Positions 18,322 to 26,878 of a stretch of 64,000 bases of DNA are shown piece after piece (the stretch's first letter is position 1; the number at the start of each line of letters is the position of its first letter). The translations under genes and the position numbers were made by a program. The notes beneath the pieces are model-generated. The model was not told the DNA's origin, did not search any database, and saw nothing but the letters and a program-made list of their open reading frames with translations. Origin of the DNA: Nocardia arthritidis. GTDB lineage: Bacteria; Actinomycetota; Actinomycetes; Mycobacteriales; Mycobacteriaceae. The stretch lies in assembly GCF_011801145.1 (NCBI RefSeq), contig NZ_CP046172.1, forward strand, positions 620,001 to 684,000, given 5' to 3'.

Positions 18322-18564
18322 TTGAGCACCAACCCGTTCGATGACGAAGACGGCCGTTTCTTTGTCCTGGTGAACGACGAGGAGCAGCATTCGCTGTGGC
18401 CGGCCTTCGCGGAGGTTCCGGCCGGATGGCGAGTCGTATTCGGCGAGGACAGCCGCGCGGCATGTGTCGAATACGTCGAGAAGAACTGGACCGATATGCG
18501 GCCGAAGAGCCTGCGTGACGCGATGGCCGCCGACGACGCGGCCCGGCAGGGCGCCCAGTCCTGA
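18322..18564 (+). CDS. MbtH-like protein (orphan)
   Basis: The 80-residue MbtH-fold protein begins [20 protein letters not shown] and has [17 protein letters not shown] and the [14 protein letters not shown] region with conserved tryptophans. MbtH proteins bind and activate NRPS adenylation domains. No NRPS gene lies within this window, so it is an orphan that may serve a distant cluster such as a siderophore. I chose TTG 18322 because GAGGTGA (18313-18319) pairs well with 16S rRNA at correct spacing and because the family starts STNPFDD; GTG 18316 is the alternative. Confidence 0.9.
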   Translation: MSTNPFDDEDGRFFVLVNDEEQHSLWPAFAEVPAGWRVVFGEDSRAACVEYVEKNWTDMRPKSLRDAMAADDAARQGAQS

Positions 18565-18595
18565 CCCGCGGTAGCCGATACTGCGCAGGGACCAC

Positions 18596-18632
18596 CGATC
18601 GCGTGACACCGAAACCCGGTGTCACGCGATCG
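18596..18632 (+). terminator. Rho-independent-like terminator after the mbtH gene
   Basis: A perfect 16-bp stem (CGATCGCGTGACACCG, 18596-18611, with its complement at 18617-18632) closes a 5-nt loop. No T-run follows, as is common for actinobacterial terminators. It lies 31 bp after the mbtH stop and before the tRNA. Confidence 0.7.
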
Positions 18633-18664
18633 GCATGCCCGGTTATGATGGCAACCGCTTACCC

Positions 18665-18736
18665 GCCTCCTTAGCTCAGTGGTAGAGCACCGCTCTTGTA
18701 AAGCGAAGGTCGTCAGTTCAATCCTGACAGGGGGCT
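18665..18736 (+). tRNA. tRNA-Thr (anticodon TGT)
   Basis: The acceptor stem is GCCTCCT with AGGGGGC at the 3' end. The D-arm (AGCTCAGTGGTAGAGC), anticodon loop CTTGTAA with TGT at 18697-18699, and T-arm (GTCAGTTCAATCCTGAC) are all present. CCA is not encoded. The anticodon stem has a C-A pair at its base. Confidence 0.93.
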
Positions 18737-18744
18737 CAGACAGC

Positions 18745-18780
18745 ACGAGCGCGCCGAAGTCGGCGCGCTCGTTGCGTTTT
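18745..18780 (+). terminator. Terminator after tRNA-Thr
   Basis: A 13-bp perfect stem (18745-18757 with 18760-18772, loop AG) is followed by TGCGTTTT. It ends the tRNA transcript and lies just before the 3' end of the convergent HIT gene at 18788. Confidence 0.8.
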
Positions 18781-18787
18781 CGGGTGG

Positions 18788-19213
18788 TCAGTCCGGGACG
18801 TTGCGGCCGTGGCCGAGGTCGCGCAGGGCCTGCTTGATCTTGGCCTGTGCCTCGTCCAACGATTCCGGGCTCGGGTTCGGATCCGCGCCCGAGATATCGA
18901 AATCGCCCATGCTGTACGCCGGGAAGACGTGCAGGTGCAGATGCGGCACCTCGAGTCCGGCGATCAGCAGTCCGGCCCGCGGGGCATCCCACGCCTTGCG
19001 CACCGCCTGGCCGATGGTCTGGGCGACGCCGGTCAACCGCGCGAAGGTATTGGCGTCGACGTCCTGCCACTGATCGATTTCCTTGCGCGGCACCACGAGC
19101 GTGTGCCCCTGCGTCACCGGTGCGATGGTCAGGAAGGCGACGAATTCGTCGTCCTCCCAGACGAATCGACCTGGAAGCTGACCGGCGATGATCGCGCTGA
19201 AGACAGAAGCCAT
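18788..19213 (-). CDS. HIT-family nucleotide hydrolase/transferase
   Basis: The 141-residue HIT protein carries the histidine triad HLHLHVFP and the upstream conserved [22 protein letters not shown] proteins hydrolyse or transfer nucleoside phosphoramidates and dinucleotides. M. tuberculosis has a HIT gene next to phoPR (Rv0759c), and this may be its counterpart. A TAGCCT -10 (19220-19225) lies 6 nt before the ATG, predicting a leaderless mRNA. A second HIT gene lies at 27017. Confidence 0.9.
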   Translation of the reverse strand: MASVFSAIIAGQLPGRFVWEDDEFVAFLTIAPVTQGHTLVVPRKEIDQWQDVDANTFARLTGVAQTIGQAVRKAWDAPRAGLLIAGLEVPHLHLHVFPAYSMGDFDISGADPNPSPESLDEAQAKIKQALRDLGHGRNVPD

Positions 19214-19244
19214 GTCCGCAGGCTACCCGCCGCCCGCCGCGGCC

Positions 19245-19622
19245 TCAGCCCGCGACGAAGTGCGACAACAGCCCTTGCACCTCATAGATGTCCACCTGAC
19301 GGTTGAACCGCTTCTGCACCGGTTCCGGCGAACCCGAAATCCAGATGGCCAGTTCCGCGTCCAGGTCGAAGGTGCCCGCGGTCTCCACCGAGAAGTGGGT
19401 GATGGCCCGGTACGGAATGCTGTGGTAGCTCATTCGCCGTCCGGTCATGCCCTGTTTATCGATGAGGATCAGCCGCCGATCGGTGAACAGGATGGCGTCG
19501 CGGACCAGCAGATACGCGGCCCGCACCTGCTCGCCGTCGCCGAGCAGCCGGGCGTACTCCTGCTGTGCTTTGGCGGAATCGATCCGCCCGGCATTGCCCA
19601 TCAGTCCGTCGATCAGACCCAT
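19245..19622 (-). CDS. PH-domain protein (bacterial PH type)
   Basis: The 125-residue protein has the bacterial PH-like pattern [46 protein letters not shown] followed by alternating strands and an amphipathic C-terminal helix. These domains form oligomeric rings or bind ligands; the role here is unknown. The frame stays open to 19790, but [12 protein letters not shown] at 19622 is the usual family start and the upstream part looks non-coding. It is divergent from purD. Confidence 0.8.
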   Translation of the reverse strand: MGLIDGLMGNAGRIDSAKAQQEYARLLGDGEQVRAAYLLVRDAILFTDRRLILIDKQGMTGRRMSYHSIPYRAITHFSVETAGTFDLDAELAIWISGSPEPVQKRFNRQVDIYEVQGLLSHFVAG

Positions 19623-19759
19623 CGTCCGCGCACCCTCCACCGGTCGAGCCAGCATGGATGCGGGGGTTCGGCCCCCACATCCGTTGTCCAACAACCCATC
19701 ATCCTCTTCCGGCACGAACGACCGGCGAAACATGGCAACCGTCCCGTCATCCCCGAGGG

Positions 19760-19774
19760 GTACACCGCGTGTAC
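19760..19774. promoter_or_regulatory. Palindrome at the purD promoter
   Basis: GTACAC-CGC-GTGTAC is a perfect 6-bp inverted repeat with a 3-nt spacer. It covers the expected -35 position of the purD promoter, whose -10 (TAAGCT, 19792-19797) is 7 nt before the GTG. It could bind a repressor; I do not recognise the protein. Confidence 0.45.
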
Positions 19775-19804
19775 GCCGCGCACCCAGCACCTAAGCTGTT
19801 GGCC

Positions 19805-21076
19805 GTGCGCGTACTCGTCATCGGTTCCGGAGCCCGTGAACATGCCCTCGTCCTGGCGCTGCGCCGGGATCCGGCGGTGGCCGCGCTCTTCGCCGCACCG
19901 GGCAACGCCGGAATCGCGCAGCACGCGCAGACCAAGCCGGTGGACCCGTGCTCGGCGGAGGCGGTGGTCGCGCTGGCCACCGAACTGGAAGCGGATCTGG
20001 TGGTGATCGGGCCCGAGGTGCCGCTGGTGCTCGGCGTCGCCGACGCGGTGCGGGCGGCCGGGATCGCATGCTTCGGCCCGTCGGCCGCGGCCGCCCGGAT
20101 CGAGGGTTCGAAGGCGTTCGCCAAGGATGTGATGGCGGCGGCGGGCGTCCGCACCGCGCACAGCGAGATCGTGGACAATCCGGCCGAACTCGATGCGGCG
20201 CTCGACCGTTTCGGACCCACCTGGGTGGTGAAGGACGACGGGCTCGCCGCCGGTAAAGGTGTCGTGGTCACCGCGGACCGGCACGCGGCCCGCGATCACG
20301 CCGCCGAACTGCTGGAGCAGGGACATCCGGTGCTGCTGGAATCGTTCCTGGACGGGCCGGAGGTCTCGCTGTTCTGCCTCGTCGACGGGGAGACCGTGGT
20401 CGCGCTGCTGCCCGCGCAGGACCACAAGCGGGTCGGCGACGGCGATACCGGACCCAATACGGGCGGTATGGGCGCATACACCCCGCTGCCGTGGCTGCCC
20501 GCCGAAACGGTTACCGCGATTGTCGAGGATGTGGTGAAACCCGTTGCCGCCGAACTGGTTCGGCGGGGCTGTCCGTTCTCCGGGCTGCTCTATGCCGGTC
20601 TCGCGATCGGCAAGGCCGGGCCCGCGGTCGTCGAATTCAATTGCCGCTTCGGCGATCCCGAGACGCAGGCGGTGCTCGCGCTGCTCGACAGCCCGCTGGG
20701 TGAACTGCTGTACGCAACGGCCACCGGCACTTTGGCCGAAGTCGCCGCGCCGGAGTGGAAGGACGGATCGGCGATCACCGTCGTGCTCGCCGCGGAGAAC
20801 TATCCGGGGCGGCCGCGAATCGGCGATGTGATCACCGGAGCCGGCGACGGCGCCTTCGACGGCGCGACGGCCGTACTGCACGCCGGAACCACGCTGCGCG
20901 AGGACGGTGCGCTGCTCTCGGCGGGCGGCCGGGTGCTGAATGTCGTCGGTATCGGCGGTGATCTGGCGCAGGCACGGGCCAACGCCTACGAGCGGATCGG
21001 TGCGATCAAGCTGCCCGGCAGCCACTACCGCACCGATATCGGCCTGGCCGCCGTCGAGGACCGCATCAGCGTCTAA
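19805..21076 (+). CDS. purD: Phosphoribosylamine--glycine ligase PurD
   Basis: The 423-residue ATP-grasp enzyme starts [20 protein letters not shown] and shows [15 protein letters not shown], the signature [18 protein letters not shown] and [14 protein letters not shown]. It joins glycine to phosphoribosylamine in the second step of purine synthesis. The frame is open upstream, but GTG 19805 gives the exact family start and follows a -10 element by 7 nt. Other pur genes lie at 24441, 41028, 41261, 46788 and 58657. Confidence 0.96.
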   Translation: MRVLVIGSGAREHALVLALRRDPAVAALFAAPGNAGIAQHAQTKPVDPCSAEAVVALATELEADLVVIGPEVPLVLGVADAVRAAGIACFGPSAAAARIEGSKAFAKDVMAAAGVRTAHSEIVDNPAELDAALDRFGPTWVVKDDGLAAGKGVVVTADRHAARDHAAELLEQGHPVLLESFLDGPEVSLFCLVDGETVVALLPAQDHKRVGDGDTGPNTGGMGAYTPLPWLPAETVTAIVEDVVKPVAAELVRRGCPFSGLLYAGLAIGKAGPAVVEFNCRFGDPETQAVLALLDSPLGELLYATATGTLAEVAAPEWKDGSAITVVLAAENYPGRPRIGDVITGAGDGAFDGATAVLHAGTTLREDGALLSAGGRVLNVVGIGGDLAQARANAYERIGAIKLPGSHYRTDIGLAAVEDRISV

Positions 21077-21105
21077 GGCCCTAACGGTCTGCGCGGCAAT
21101 GTAAT

Positions 21106-22383
21106 TCAGCCGAACGACAATCCGTGCAGCGCCAGCCACTGCGCCGGGTCGACGTGCTGGCCGTTGACGATCACCTCGAAATGCAGGTGTGGGCCGGTGG
21201 AATCGCCGCGGTTACCCATGCGTGCGATCTGCATACCCGCCGGAACCCGTTCCCCGACCGAGACGAAGAAGTCGTACATGTGCCCGTAGACGGTGATGGT
21301 GCCGTCGTCGTGCCGGATTCGCACCCACAACCCGAAACCCTCGGCAGGGCCCGCATCGATGACGGTGCCGTTCGCGACCGCGTAGATCGGGGTGCCGATG
21401 GCGTTGGCGATATCGATGCCGTTGTGGAAAGTGCCCCAGCGCGAACCGAATCCGGAGGTGAAGGTGCCACGGGTCGGCAGCACGTAGCCGGTGATGCCGG
21501 GCAGTGTCGCACCGGCCGCGGGCGCCGCACCACCCGACATCCACGGTTGATATTCACCTGCCGCCGCGGCCGCCGCCTCGGCCTTGGCGCGTTCGAGGGT
21601 GGCCCGCGCGGCCGCCGCGACGACCTCCTGTTCGCGCAGCCGTTCACCGTTGGCGATGGCGTTCAGATACCGGCGCACCGAGGGCTGGTCGGCCTGCACC
21701 TGCAGTGGGTAGGCGACCGGAATCCGTTGTGCCTCACCGATTTCCGCGGGCCGGTCGATGACGAATCCGGTGAAGACGGAGTCGCCCGCCGCGAAGACGG
21801 CCGCGACCACCAGGGTGGCGATCAGCACGCGGTGTTCGCGCAGCAGCGCCAGGATTCGGTCGCGATCCGGCCGTTTCCGCACCAGCGCCCGAATCTCCTC
21901 GGGCGTAAGCCTTTTCCGCGCCGATGCGCGAATCTCCTGATAACTGGGTAGTTTGCGGGCCTGTTCGGTGAGCTGTCTTCGGAGGTAGGAGCCGATGCGG
22001 GATTCCGGACGTTGTTGTTGTCGCCAATTCGCTTGTAGGACAGTAGTTCCCACGAATCTGGCGGCTCGGTCGGTGCTCGGTTCGTCGGCTGATTCGGTGT
22101 CGCCGAGCGTGGATGTCGTGCCGTTGCTGCTGACGGCGGCGGTGTTGTCGGTACTGTTGGCGGCGTCGTCGCTCGGGCGCGAACTGGCGTTCGATGCGCT
22201 GTCGTTCTGCTGGGTCTCAGCGGTTCCGTTTTGCACGTTCCGCGGCCCATGACCGTTTCCATCGACGGAATCGGCCGATCGTGGCTCGGGTGCGGACGCG
22301 TCGACAACGTCGGCGCCGGTGGACCCGGCGCCGAGACGCTGGGCGACCGCTCGGCGAGCCTTGTCAAGCATTGTGCCGACCAT
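21106..22383 (-). CDS. M23-family peptidoglycan endopeptidase-like membrane protein
   Basis: The 425-residue protein has a Ser/Asn/Thr-rich cytoplasmic region (about 1-130), a basic stretch, one membrane helix (HRVLIATLVVAAVFAAGDSV) and a C-terminal LytM/M23 domain. The zinc and catalytic pattern is intact: His and Asp in HNGIDIANAIG, then GPHLHFEV with both histidines. It probably cuts or remodels peptidoglycan cross-links outside the membrane. It converges on purD and diverges from the aminotransferase gene. Confidence 0.87.
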   Translation of the reverse strand: MVGTMLDKARRAVAQRLGAGSTGADVVDASAPEPRSADSVDGNGHGPRNVQNGTAETQQNDSASNASSRPSDDAANSTDNTAAVSSNGTTSTLGDTESADEPSTDRAARFVGTTVLQANWRQQQRPESRIGSYLRRQLTEQARKLPSYQEIRASARKRLTPEEIRALVRKRPDRDRILALLREHRVLIATLVVAAVFAAGDSVFTGFVIDRPAEIGEAQRIPVAYPLQVQADQPSVRRYLNAIANGERLREQEVVAAAARATLERAKAEAAAAAAGEYQPWMSGGAAPAAGATLPGITGYVLPTRGTFTSGFGSRWGTFHNGIDIANAIGTPIYAVANGTVIDAGPAEGFGLWVRIRHDDGTITVYGHMYDFFVSVGERVPAGMQIARMGNRGDSTGPHLHFEVIVNGQHVDPAQWLALHGLSFG

Positions 22384-22424
22384 AACCCCGACCGCACGGG
22401 AGCGCGTGCTCTACCGTCTGTCGG

Positions 22425-23594
22425 GTGTCAAGAGAATCTCGCCGGTCGACCATTCCACCTTTCTACGTGATGGATGTCTGGAAAGCCGCAGCAGAACGCG
22501 CCCGCACACACGGCGATGTGCTGGTGCTCGCGGCGGGCCAGCCGTCGACGCCCGCCCCCGCGCCGGTGCTGCGCGCGACGAAACAGGCCATCGAGTCCGA
22601 ATTGCTCGGCTACACCGAGACTTTCGGCATTCTGCCGCTGCGCGAGACCATCGCCCGCCACCACACCGAGACCTACGGCTACCCCGTCGACCCCGACGAG
22701 GTCGTGGTGACGACCGGGTCCTCCGGCGCGTTCTCGCTGATCTTCCTGGCCGCCTTCGATCCGGGCGACACCGTGGTGGTGGCCCGGCCCGGCTATCCCG
22801 CCTACCGCAACACCTTGGCGGCGCTCGGCTGCCGGGTAGTCGAACTGGATTGCGGCGCGCAGACCCGATTCCAGCCGACGGTCGCCATGCTCGAACGGCT
22901 GCCCGAGCCGCCCGCCGGACTCGTGGTGGCCAGCCCGGCGAACCCGACCGGCACCATGATCGCCCCCGCCGAACTGGCCGCGCTCGCCCGCTGGTGCGAC
23001 GAACACGGCACCCTGCTGATCTCGGACGAGATCTATCACGGCATCACCTACGACGGTGCCGACGCCGATAACCGGACCTCCTCGGCGTGGGAGGCCTCCC
23101 GTGAGTCGGTGGTCATCGGTTCGGTCTCCAAATATTTTTCGATGACGGGCTGGCGGCTCGGCTGGATGCTCGCGCCCGCCGATCTGCGTCCGGCGCTGCA
23201 ACGCCTGGCCTCGAATCTGACCGTCTGCCCGCCGGCCATCTCCCAGTACGCCGCCATGCACGCCTTCACACCGGAGGCGAAGGCGGAGTTGGACGGTCAT
23301 GTGCGGCGCTATGCGGTGAATCGCGGGCTACTGCTGGACGGCCTGCCGGAACTCGGCATCACCGATCTCGCCCCGGCCGACGGCGCGTTCTACGCGTACG
23401 CCGATATCGGCCATCTGACCAGTGATTCCCGCAAGTGGTGCGCCGACGTACTCGACCACACCGGTGTGGCACTCGCGCCCGGCCTCGACTTCGACACCGT
23501 CAACGGCCATCGCACCGTGCGCTTCTCGTTTGCCGGAGCCACCGCGGACATCGAGGCGGCGCTGATTCGGCTCCGGAAGTATCTCGGCGCCTGA
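22425..23594 (+). CDS. PLP-dependent aminotransferase (class I/II)
   Basis: The 389-residue fold-type I aminotransferase has GYTETFGILPLRETIA, the substrate and PLP residues Asn173 (SPANPTG) and Asp201-Tyr204 (SDEIYHG), and the Schiff-base Lys236 in GSVSKYFSMTGWRLGW. The subfamily resembles aspartate/aromatic aminotransferases; the substrate is uncertain. A TACCGT -10 (22412-22417) lies 7 nt before the GTG, so the transcript is probably leaderless. Confidence 0.87.
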   Translation: MSRESRRSTIPPFYVMDVWKAAAERARTHGDVLVLAAGQPSTPAPAPVLRATKQAIESELLGYTETFGILPLRETIARHHTETYGYPVDPDEVVVTTGSSGAFSLIFLAAFDPGDTVVVARPGYPAYRNTLAALGCRVVELDCGAQTRFQPTVAMLERLPEPPAGLVVASPANPTGTMIAPAELAALARWCDEHGTLLISDEIYHGITYDGADADNRTSSAWEASRESVVIGSVSKYFSMTGWRLGWMLAPADLRPALQRLASNLTVCPPAISQYAAMHAFTPEAKAELDGHVRRYAVNRGLLLDGLPELGITDLAPADGAFYAYADIGHLTSDSRKWCADVLDHTGVALAPGLDFDTVNGHRTVRFSFAGATADIEAALIRLRKYLGA

Positions 23595-23723
23595 CTCCTA
23601 CTGTCCGGCAACAAGTTTCCACAGTTCGGCACCGGAAAGGCGCGGATGCGGTAAAACAACGGTGGCTGCTTTTCCTCTCTGAATTCCCCTGGATGAACTG
23701 ATGACGACTGGCACGATGGCACG

Positions 23724-24434
23724 GTGATCACCGCGACGACCCCGAAAGGCGAACGGCGTCGCCAGGCTCTGGTAGCTGCTGCCGCCGAGTTGCTACTCGA
23801 AGGCGGATTCGAGGCGGTGCGGCACCGGTCGGTCGCCACCCGCGCCGACCTGCCGCTGGCGTCCACGACGTACTACTTCGAATCGCTCGACGATCTGATC
23901 GCGCGCGCGGTCGAGTTCAGCGGCAATGCGGAGCTGGACGCGATGCGCCGCCGGGTCGGCGAGGTGAGTCATCGCCGCCGGGGCGCCGAGGCGACCGTCG
24001 ATCTGGTGTTGGACCTGCTGGTTGGTACCGACGGGCACGACGAGGCGGGTCGCGGTCAGCTGATCGCGCGCTACGAGCGCTCGGTGGCCTCGGCCCGGCA
24101 TCCCGAACTGCGCGAGGTCCAGCTACGACTACGGGCCCAGCTCGAGGAACTGCTCGGCGATGTGCTGCGGCGCTCGGACCGGGCGGTGCGCTCCGAACAG
24201 CTGCGCAGGCTGGTCGCGGTGGTGGACGGCGCGGTGGTCGCCGCGCTCAGCGAGATGGATCCGGATCCGCGGCGGACGGCCCGCGGTGCGCTGCTCGAGG
24301 TGATCGATATCGTCGCGCCCCCGGTGCGGACGTCGGGGCCGGAGTCGGCGGCGCGGGTGAATATGGACGGTTCGGTCGCGGCGCATCAAATACAGACGCC
24401 CCAGCAAGTGGACCGGTTCCGGGCACTAGACTGA
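23724..24434 (+). CDS. TetR-family transcriptional regulator
   Basis: The 236-residue regulator has an N-terminal helix-turn-helix: RRQALVAAAAELLLEGGFEAVRHRSVATRADLPLASTTYYFESLDDLI. A ligand-binding helical domain rich in Arg, Glu and Asp follows. It ends 6 bp before purB. No clear operator is visible directly at its own start, and its target is unknown. The palindromes at 51706 and 58500 have the look of TetR sites, but nothing links them to this gene. Confidence 0.87.
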   Translation: MITATTPKGERRRQALVAAAAELLLEGGFEAVRHRSVATRADLPLASTTYYFESLDDLIARAVEFSGNAELDAMRRRVGEVSHRRRGAEATVDLVLDLLVGTDGHDEAGRGQLIARYERSVASARHPELREVQLRLRAQLEELLGDVLRRSDRAVRSEQLRRLVAVVDGAVVAALSEMDPDPRRTARGALLEVIDIVAPPVRTSGPESAARVNMDGSVAAHQIQTPQQVDRFRALD

Positions 24435-24440
24435 CCGGAC

Positions 24441-25862
24441 GTGACTATCGTCCCCAACGTCCTCGCCACTCGGTACGCCTCTCCGGAGCTGGTGCATCTG
24501 TGGTCGCCGGAGCACAAGATCGTACTCGAGCGCAAGCTGTGGCTGGAGGTGTTGCGGGCCCAGTCCGAACTCGGCGTCGAGGTGCCCGCCGGGGTACTCG
24601 CCGACTACGAGCGGGTGCTCGAACAGGTCGATCTCGCATCGATCGCCGAACGCGAGCGGGTGACCAGGCACGACGTCAAGGCGCGGATCGAGGAGTTCAA
24701 CGCGCTGGCCAGGCACGAGCATGTGCACAAGGGTATGACCAGCCGCGATCTCACCGAGAACGTCGAGCAGCTGCAGATCCGGCTCTCGCTGGAACACGTG
24801 CACGCGCACGGTGTCGCGATCGCCGCACGGCTGGCCGAGCGGGCCGCCGAATATCAGGCGCTGGTGATGGCGGGGCGTTCGCACAATGTCGCGGCGCAGG
24901 CCACCACGCTCGGCAAGCGGTTCGCCTCGGCCGCCGATGAACTGCTCATCGCGCTCACCCGGCTGCGCGAGCTGATCGACCGCTACCCGCTGCGCGGCAT
25001 CAAGGGCCCGATGGGCACCGCGCAGGACATGCTCGACCTGCTCGGCGGCGATCCGGCCAAGCTGACGAAGCTGGAACAGCAGGTGGCCCGCCACCTCGGC
25101 TTCGCGAACGTGCTCACCAGCGTCGGGCAGGTGTATCCGCGCTCGCTGGACCACGATGTGCTCTCCGCGCTGGTGCAGGTCGGCGCCGGACCATCCTCGT
25201 TCGCGCACACCATCCGGCTGATGGCCGGCCACGAGCTGGTCACCGAGGGCTTCCAGCCCGGCCAGGTCGGCAGTTCGGCCATGCCGCACAAGATGAACAC
25301 CCGCTCCTGCGAGCGCGTCAACGGGCTGCAGGTCGTGCTGCGCGGTTACGCCTCGATGGCCGCGGAACTCGCTGGGGCGCAATGGAATGAGGGTGACGTG
25401 TTCTGTTCGGTGGTGCGCCGGGTCGCGCTGCCGGACGCCTTCTTCGCCATCGACGGCATGATGGAAACCTTCCTCACCGTGCTCGCCGAATTCGGCGCCT
25501 ACCCTGCGGTCGTGGCCCGGGAACTCGACCGCTACCTGCCGTTCCTGGCCACCACCCGGATTCTGATGGCGGCGGTGCGGGCCGGTGTCGGCCGGGAGAC
25601 CGCGCACGAGGTCATCAAGGAGCACGCGGTGGCGGTCGCATTGGCGATGCGTGAACAGGGCAGGGAGCCGGACCTTTTGGATCGTCTCGCCGCCGATTCC
25701 CGCCTGCCCCTTGACCGTTCGGCCCTGGATGCGGCGCTCGCCGACAAGTCCGCGTTCATCGGCGCCGCGCAGGCGCAGGTCTCCGACGTGATCGGTCAGG
25801 TGCAGAAGCTGGTGGACCGGTACCCGGACGCCGCCCGCTACACGCCGTCGCCAATTCTGTAG
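24441..25862 (+). CDS. purB: Adenylosuccinate lyase PurB
   Basis: The 473-residue lyase of the fumarase superfamily has the signature GSSAMPHKMN, TSRDLTENVEQLQIR with substrate residues, and GRSHNVAAQATTLGKRF. It cleaves SAICAR to AICAR and adenylosuccinate to AMP. A TAGACT -10 (24427-24432) lies 8 nt before the GTG, inside the 3' end of the TetR gene, so purB probably has its own leaderless transcript. Confidence 0.96.
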   Translation: MTIVPNVLATRYASPELVHLWSPEHKIVLERKLWLEVLRAQSELGVEVPAGVLADYERVLEQVDLASIAERERVTRHDVKARIEEFNALARHEHVHKGMTSRDLTENVEQLQIRLSLEHVHAHGVAIAARLAERAAEYQALVMAGRSHNVAAQATTLGKRFASAADELLIALTRLRELIDRYPLRGIKGPMGTAQDMLDLLGGDPAKLTKLEQQVARHLGFANVLTSVGQVYPRSLDHDVLSALVQVGAGPSSFAHTIRLMAGHELVTEGFQPGQVGSSAMPHKMNTRSCERVNGLQVVLRGYASMAAELAGAQWNEGDVFCSVVRRVALPDAFFAIDGMMETFLTVLAEFGAYPAVVARELDRYLPFLATTRILMAAVRAGVGRETAHEVIKEHAVAVALAMREQGREPDLLDRLAADSRLPLDRSALDAALADKSAFIGAAQAQVSDVIGQVQKLVDRYPDAARYTPSPIL

Positions 25863-25926
25863 TGGCCGTACCAGTTTCGCTGCGAATTCGCTCGCGGGTG
25901 TCATAGCCGGTCGGTATTGTCCCCGC

Positions 25927-26454
25927 GTGGCCATTCACGCGTTCGTCGACGAGTCGGTTCGCCGGGACCGGTACATACTGTGTGCTGCGTTGATCCAGGG
26001 CGAGCGGTTGAGTCATGCCCGAGCTCTGGTGCGTGGTTTGTGTCTACCCGGCCAACGGCGATGGCACTTCGCCAAGGAGCCTGACCAGCGGCGCAGGCAG
26101 ATTCTTGCCGCAATGGTGCGGTGCGACAGCGTCCGTGCGGCGATCTTCGTCGGGCACGGGGTCGAGGTCGAGGCACGAAATGACTGTTTGGCCCGGCTCG
26201 TGATGCATCTGGTGGACCTGAAGGCGGAGCGGTTGGTGATCGAATCGCGTGAGAGCCTGGATCATCGCGATCGCCATTGTATTGCCGACGTTCTCGGCAA
26301 GGCCTCGGTGGATTTGCCCTATGCGCATATGCCGCCTCATTGCGAGCCAGGGTTATGGTGGCCGGATGCTGTGGCTTGGGCATTTGGTGCAGGCGGTGCG
26401 TGGAAAGCGGCTGTGACGCCACTGGTCGACCTTGTCGCCGAGTCCCCTAGATAG
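25927..26454 (+). CDS. DUF3800-like protein, putative RNase H-fold enzyme
   Basis: This 175-residue protein has no close family I can name with certainty. It resembles DUF3800: a first strand HAFVDES (Asp8, Glu9), a basic segment with RRWHFAKE, a central strand RLVIESRESLDHRD (Glu106, Asp112, Asp115) and the C-terminal WWPDAVAWAFGAG (Asp147), like the usual LQxAD helix. Spaced acidic residues of this kind suggest a metal-dependent RNase H-like fold. Its stop codon lies inside the first of four repeats that probably encode an RNA on the other strand. A TATTGT -10 lies 6 nt before GTG. Confidence 0.65.
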   Translation: MAIHAFVDESVRRDRYILCAALIQGERLSHARALVRGLCLPGQRRWHFAKEPDQRRRQILAAMVRCDSVRAAIFVGHGVEVEARNDCLARLVMHLVDLKAERLVIESRESLDHRDRHCIADVLGKASVDLPYAHMPPHCEPGLWWPDAVAWAFGAGGAWKAAVTPLVDLVAESPR

Positions 26455-26523
26455 CGCGAAACCCGACTGCTCACCGTCCGGAGAGGAGCCGGGTCCACTT
26501 CTCCCAGCTAGTGCCGGGAGCTA
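26452..26523 (-). repeat. Structured repeat unit R1
   Basis: This 72-bp unit begins with the stop codon of the DUF3800-like gene. Hairpin A has one G-U pair; hairpin B has one U-U and one C-C mismatch on the minus strand. Confidence 0.85.
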
Positions 26524-26597
26524 TTACCGATCATAGCGGATGGCTTCCTTGTGTCGACAGCGAATAGTCAACGGGTCTACAGCCACACATGGCCAAG

Positions 26598-26669
26598 TAG
26601 CGCGAAACCCGACTGCCCACCGTCCGGTGAAGAGCCGGGTCCACTTCTCCCAGCTAGTGCTGGGAGCTA
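26598..26669 (-). repeat. Structured repeat unit R2
   Basis: The unit is 146 bp from R1. Hairpin A is perfectly paired here, where R1 has a G-U pair. The upper stem of hairpin B pairs fully except for the shared C-C mismatch, using two U-G pairs on the minus strand. Confidence 0.85.
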
Positions 26670-26744
26670 ACAACGAACATAGCTGAGATCGTCTAGTCCG
26701 CACAGGATTTATTCGGTGCCGCAAACATGGGGATACAGCTGCAA

Positions 26745-26816
26745 TAGCGCGAAACCCGGATGCTGGTCGTCCGGCCAGGACCCGGGTCCACTTCTCCCAG
26801 CTAGTGCCAGGGGCTA
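26745..26816 (-). repeat. Structured repeat unit R3
   Basis: The unit is 147 bp from R2. It is the most changed copy, yet the upper stem of hairpin B is rebuilt with different bases (CUGG with CCAG) around the same loop. It has two A-C mismatches on the minus strand. Confidence 0.85.
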
Positions 26817-26878
26817 CCAATGAGGGTAGCCGCTGCGCTCTCATGTCGACAGGAAATATTTGATGGCGGCGGTCTAGA

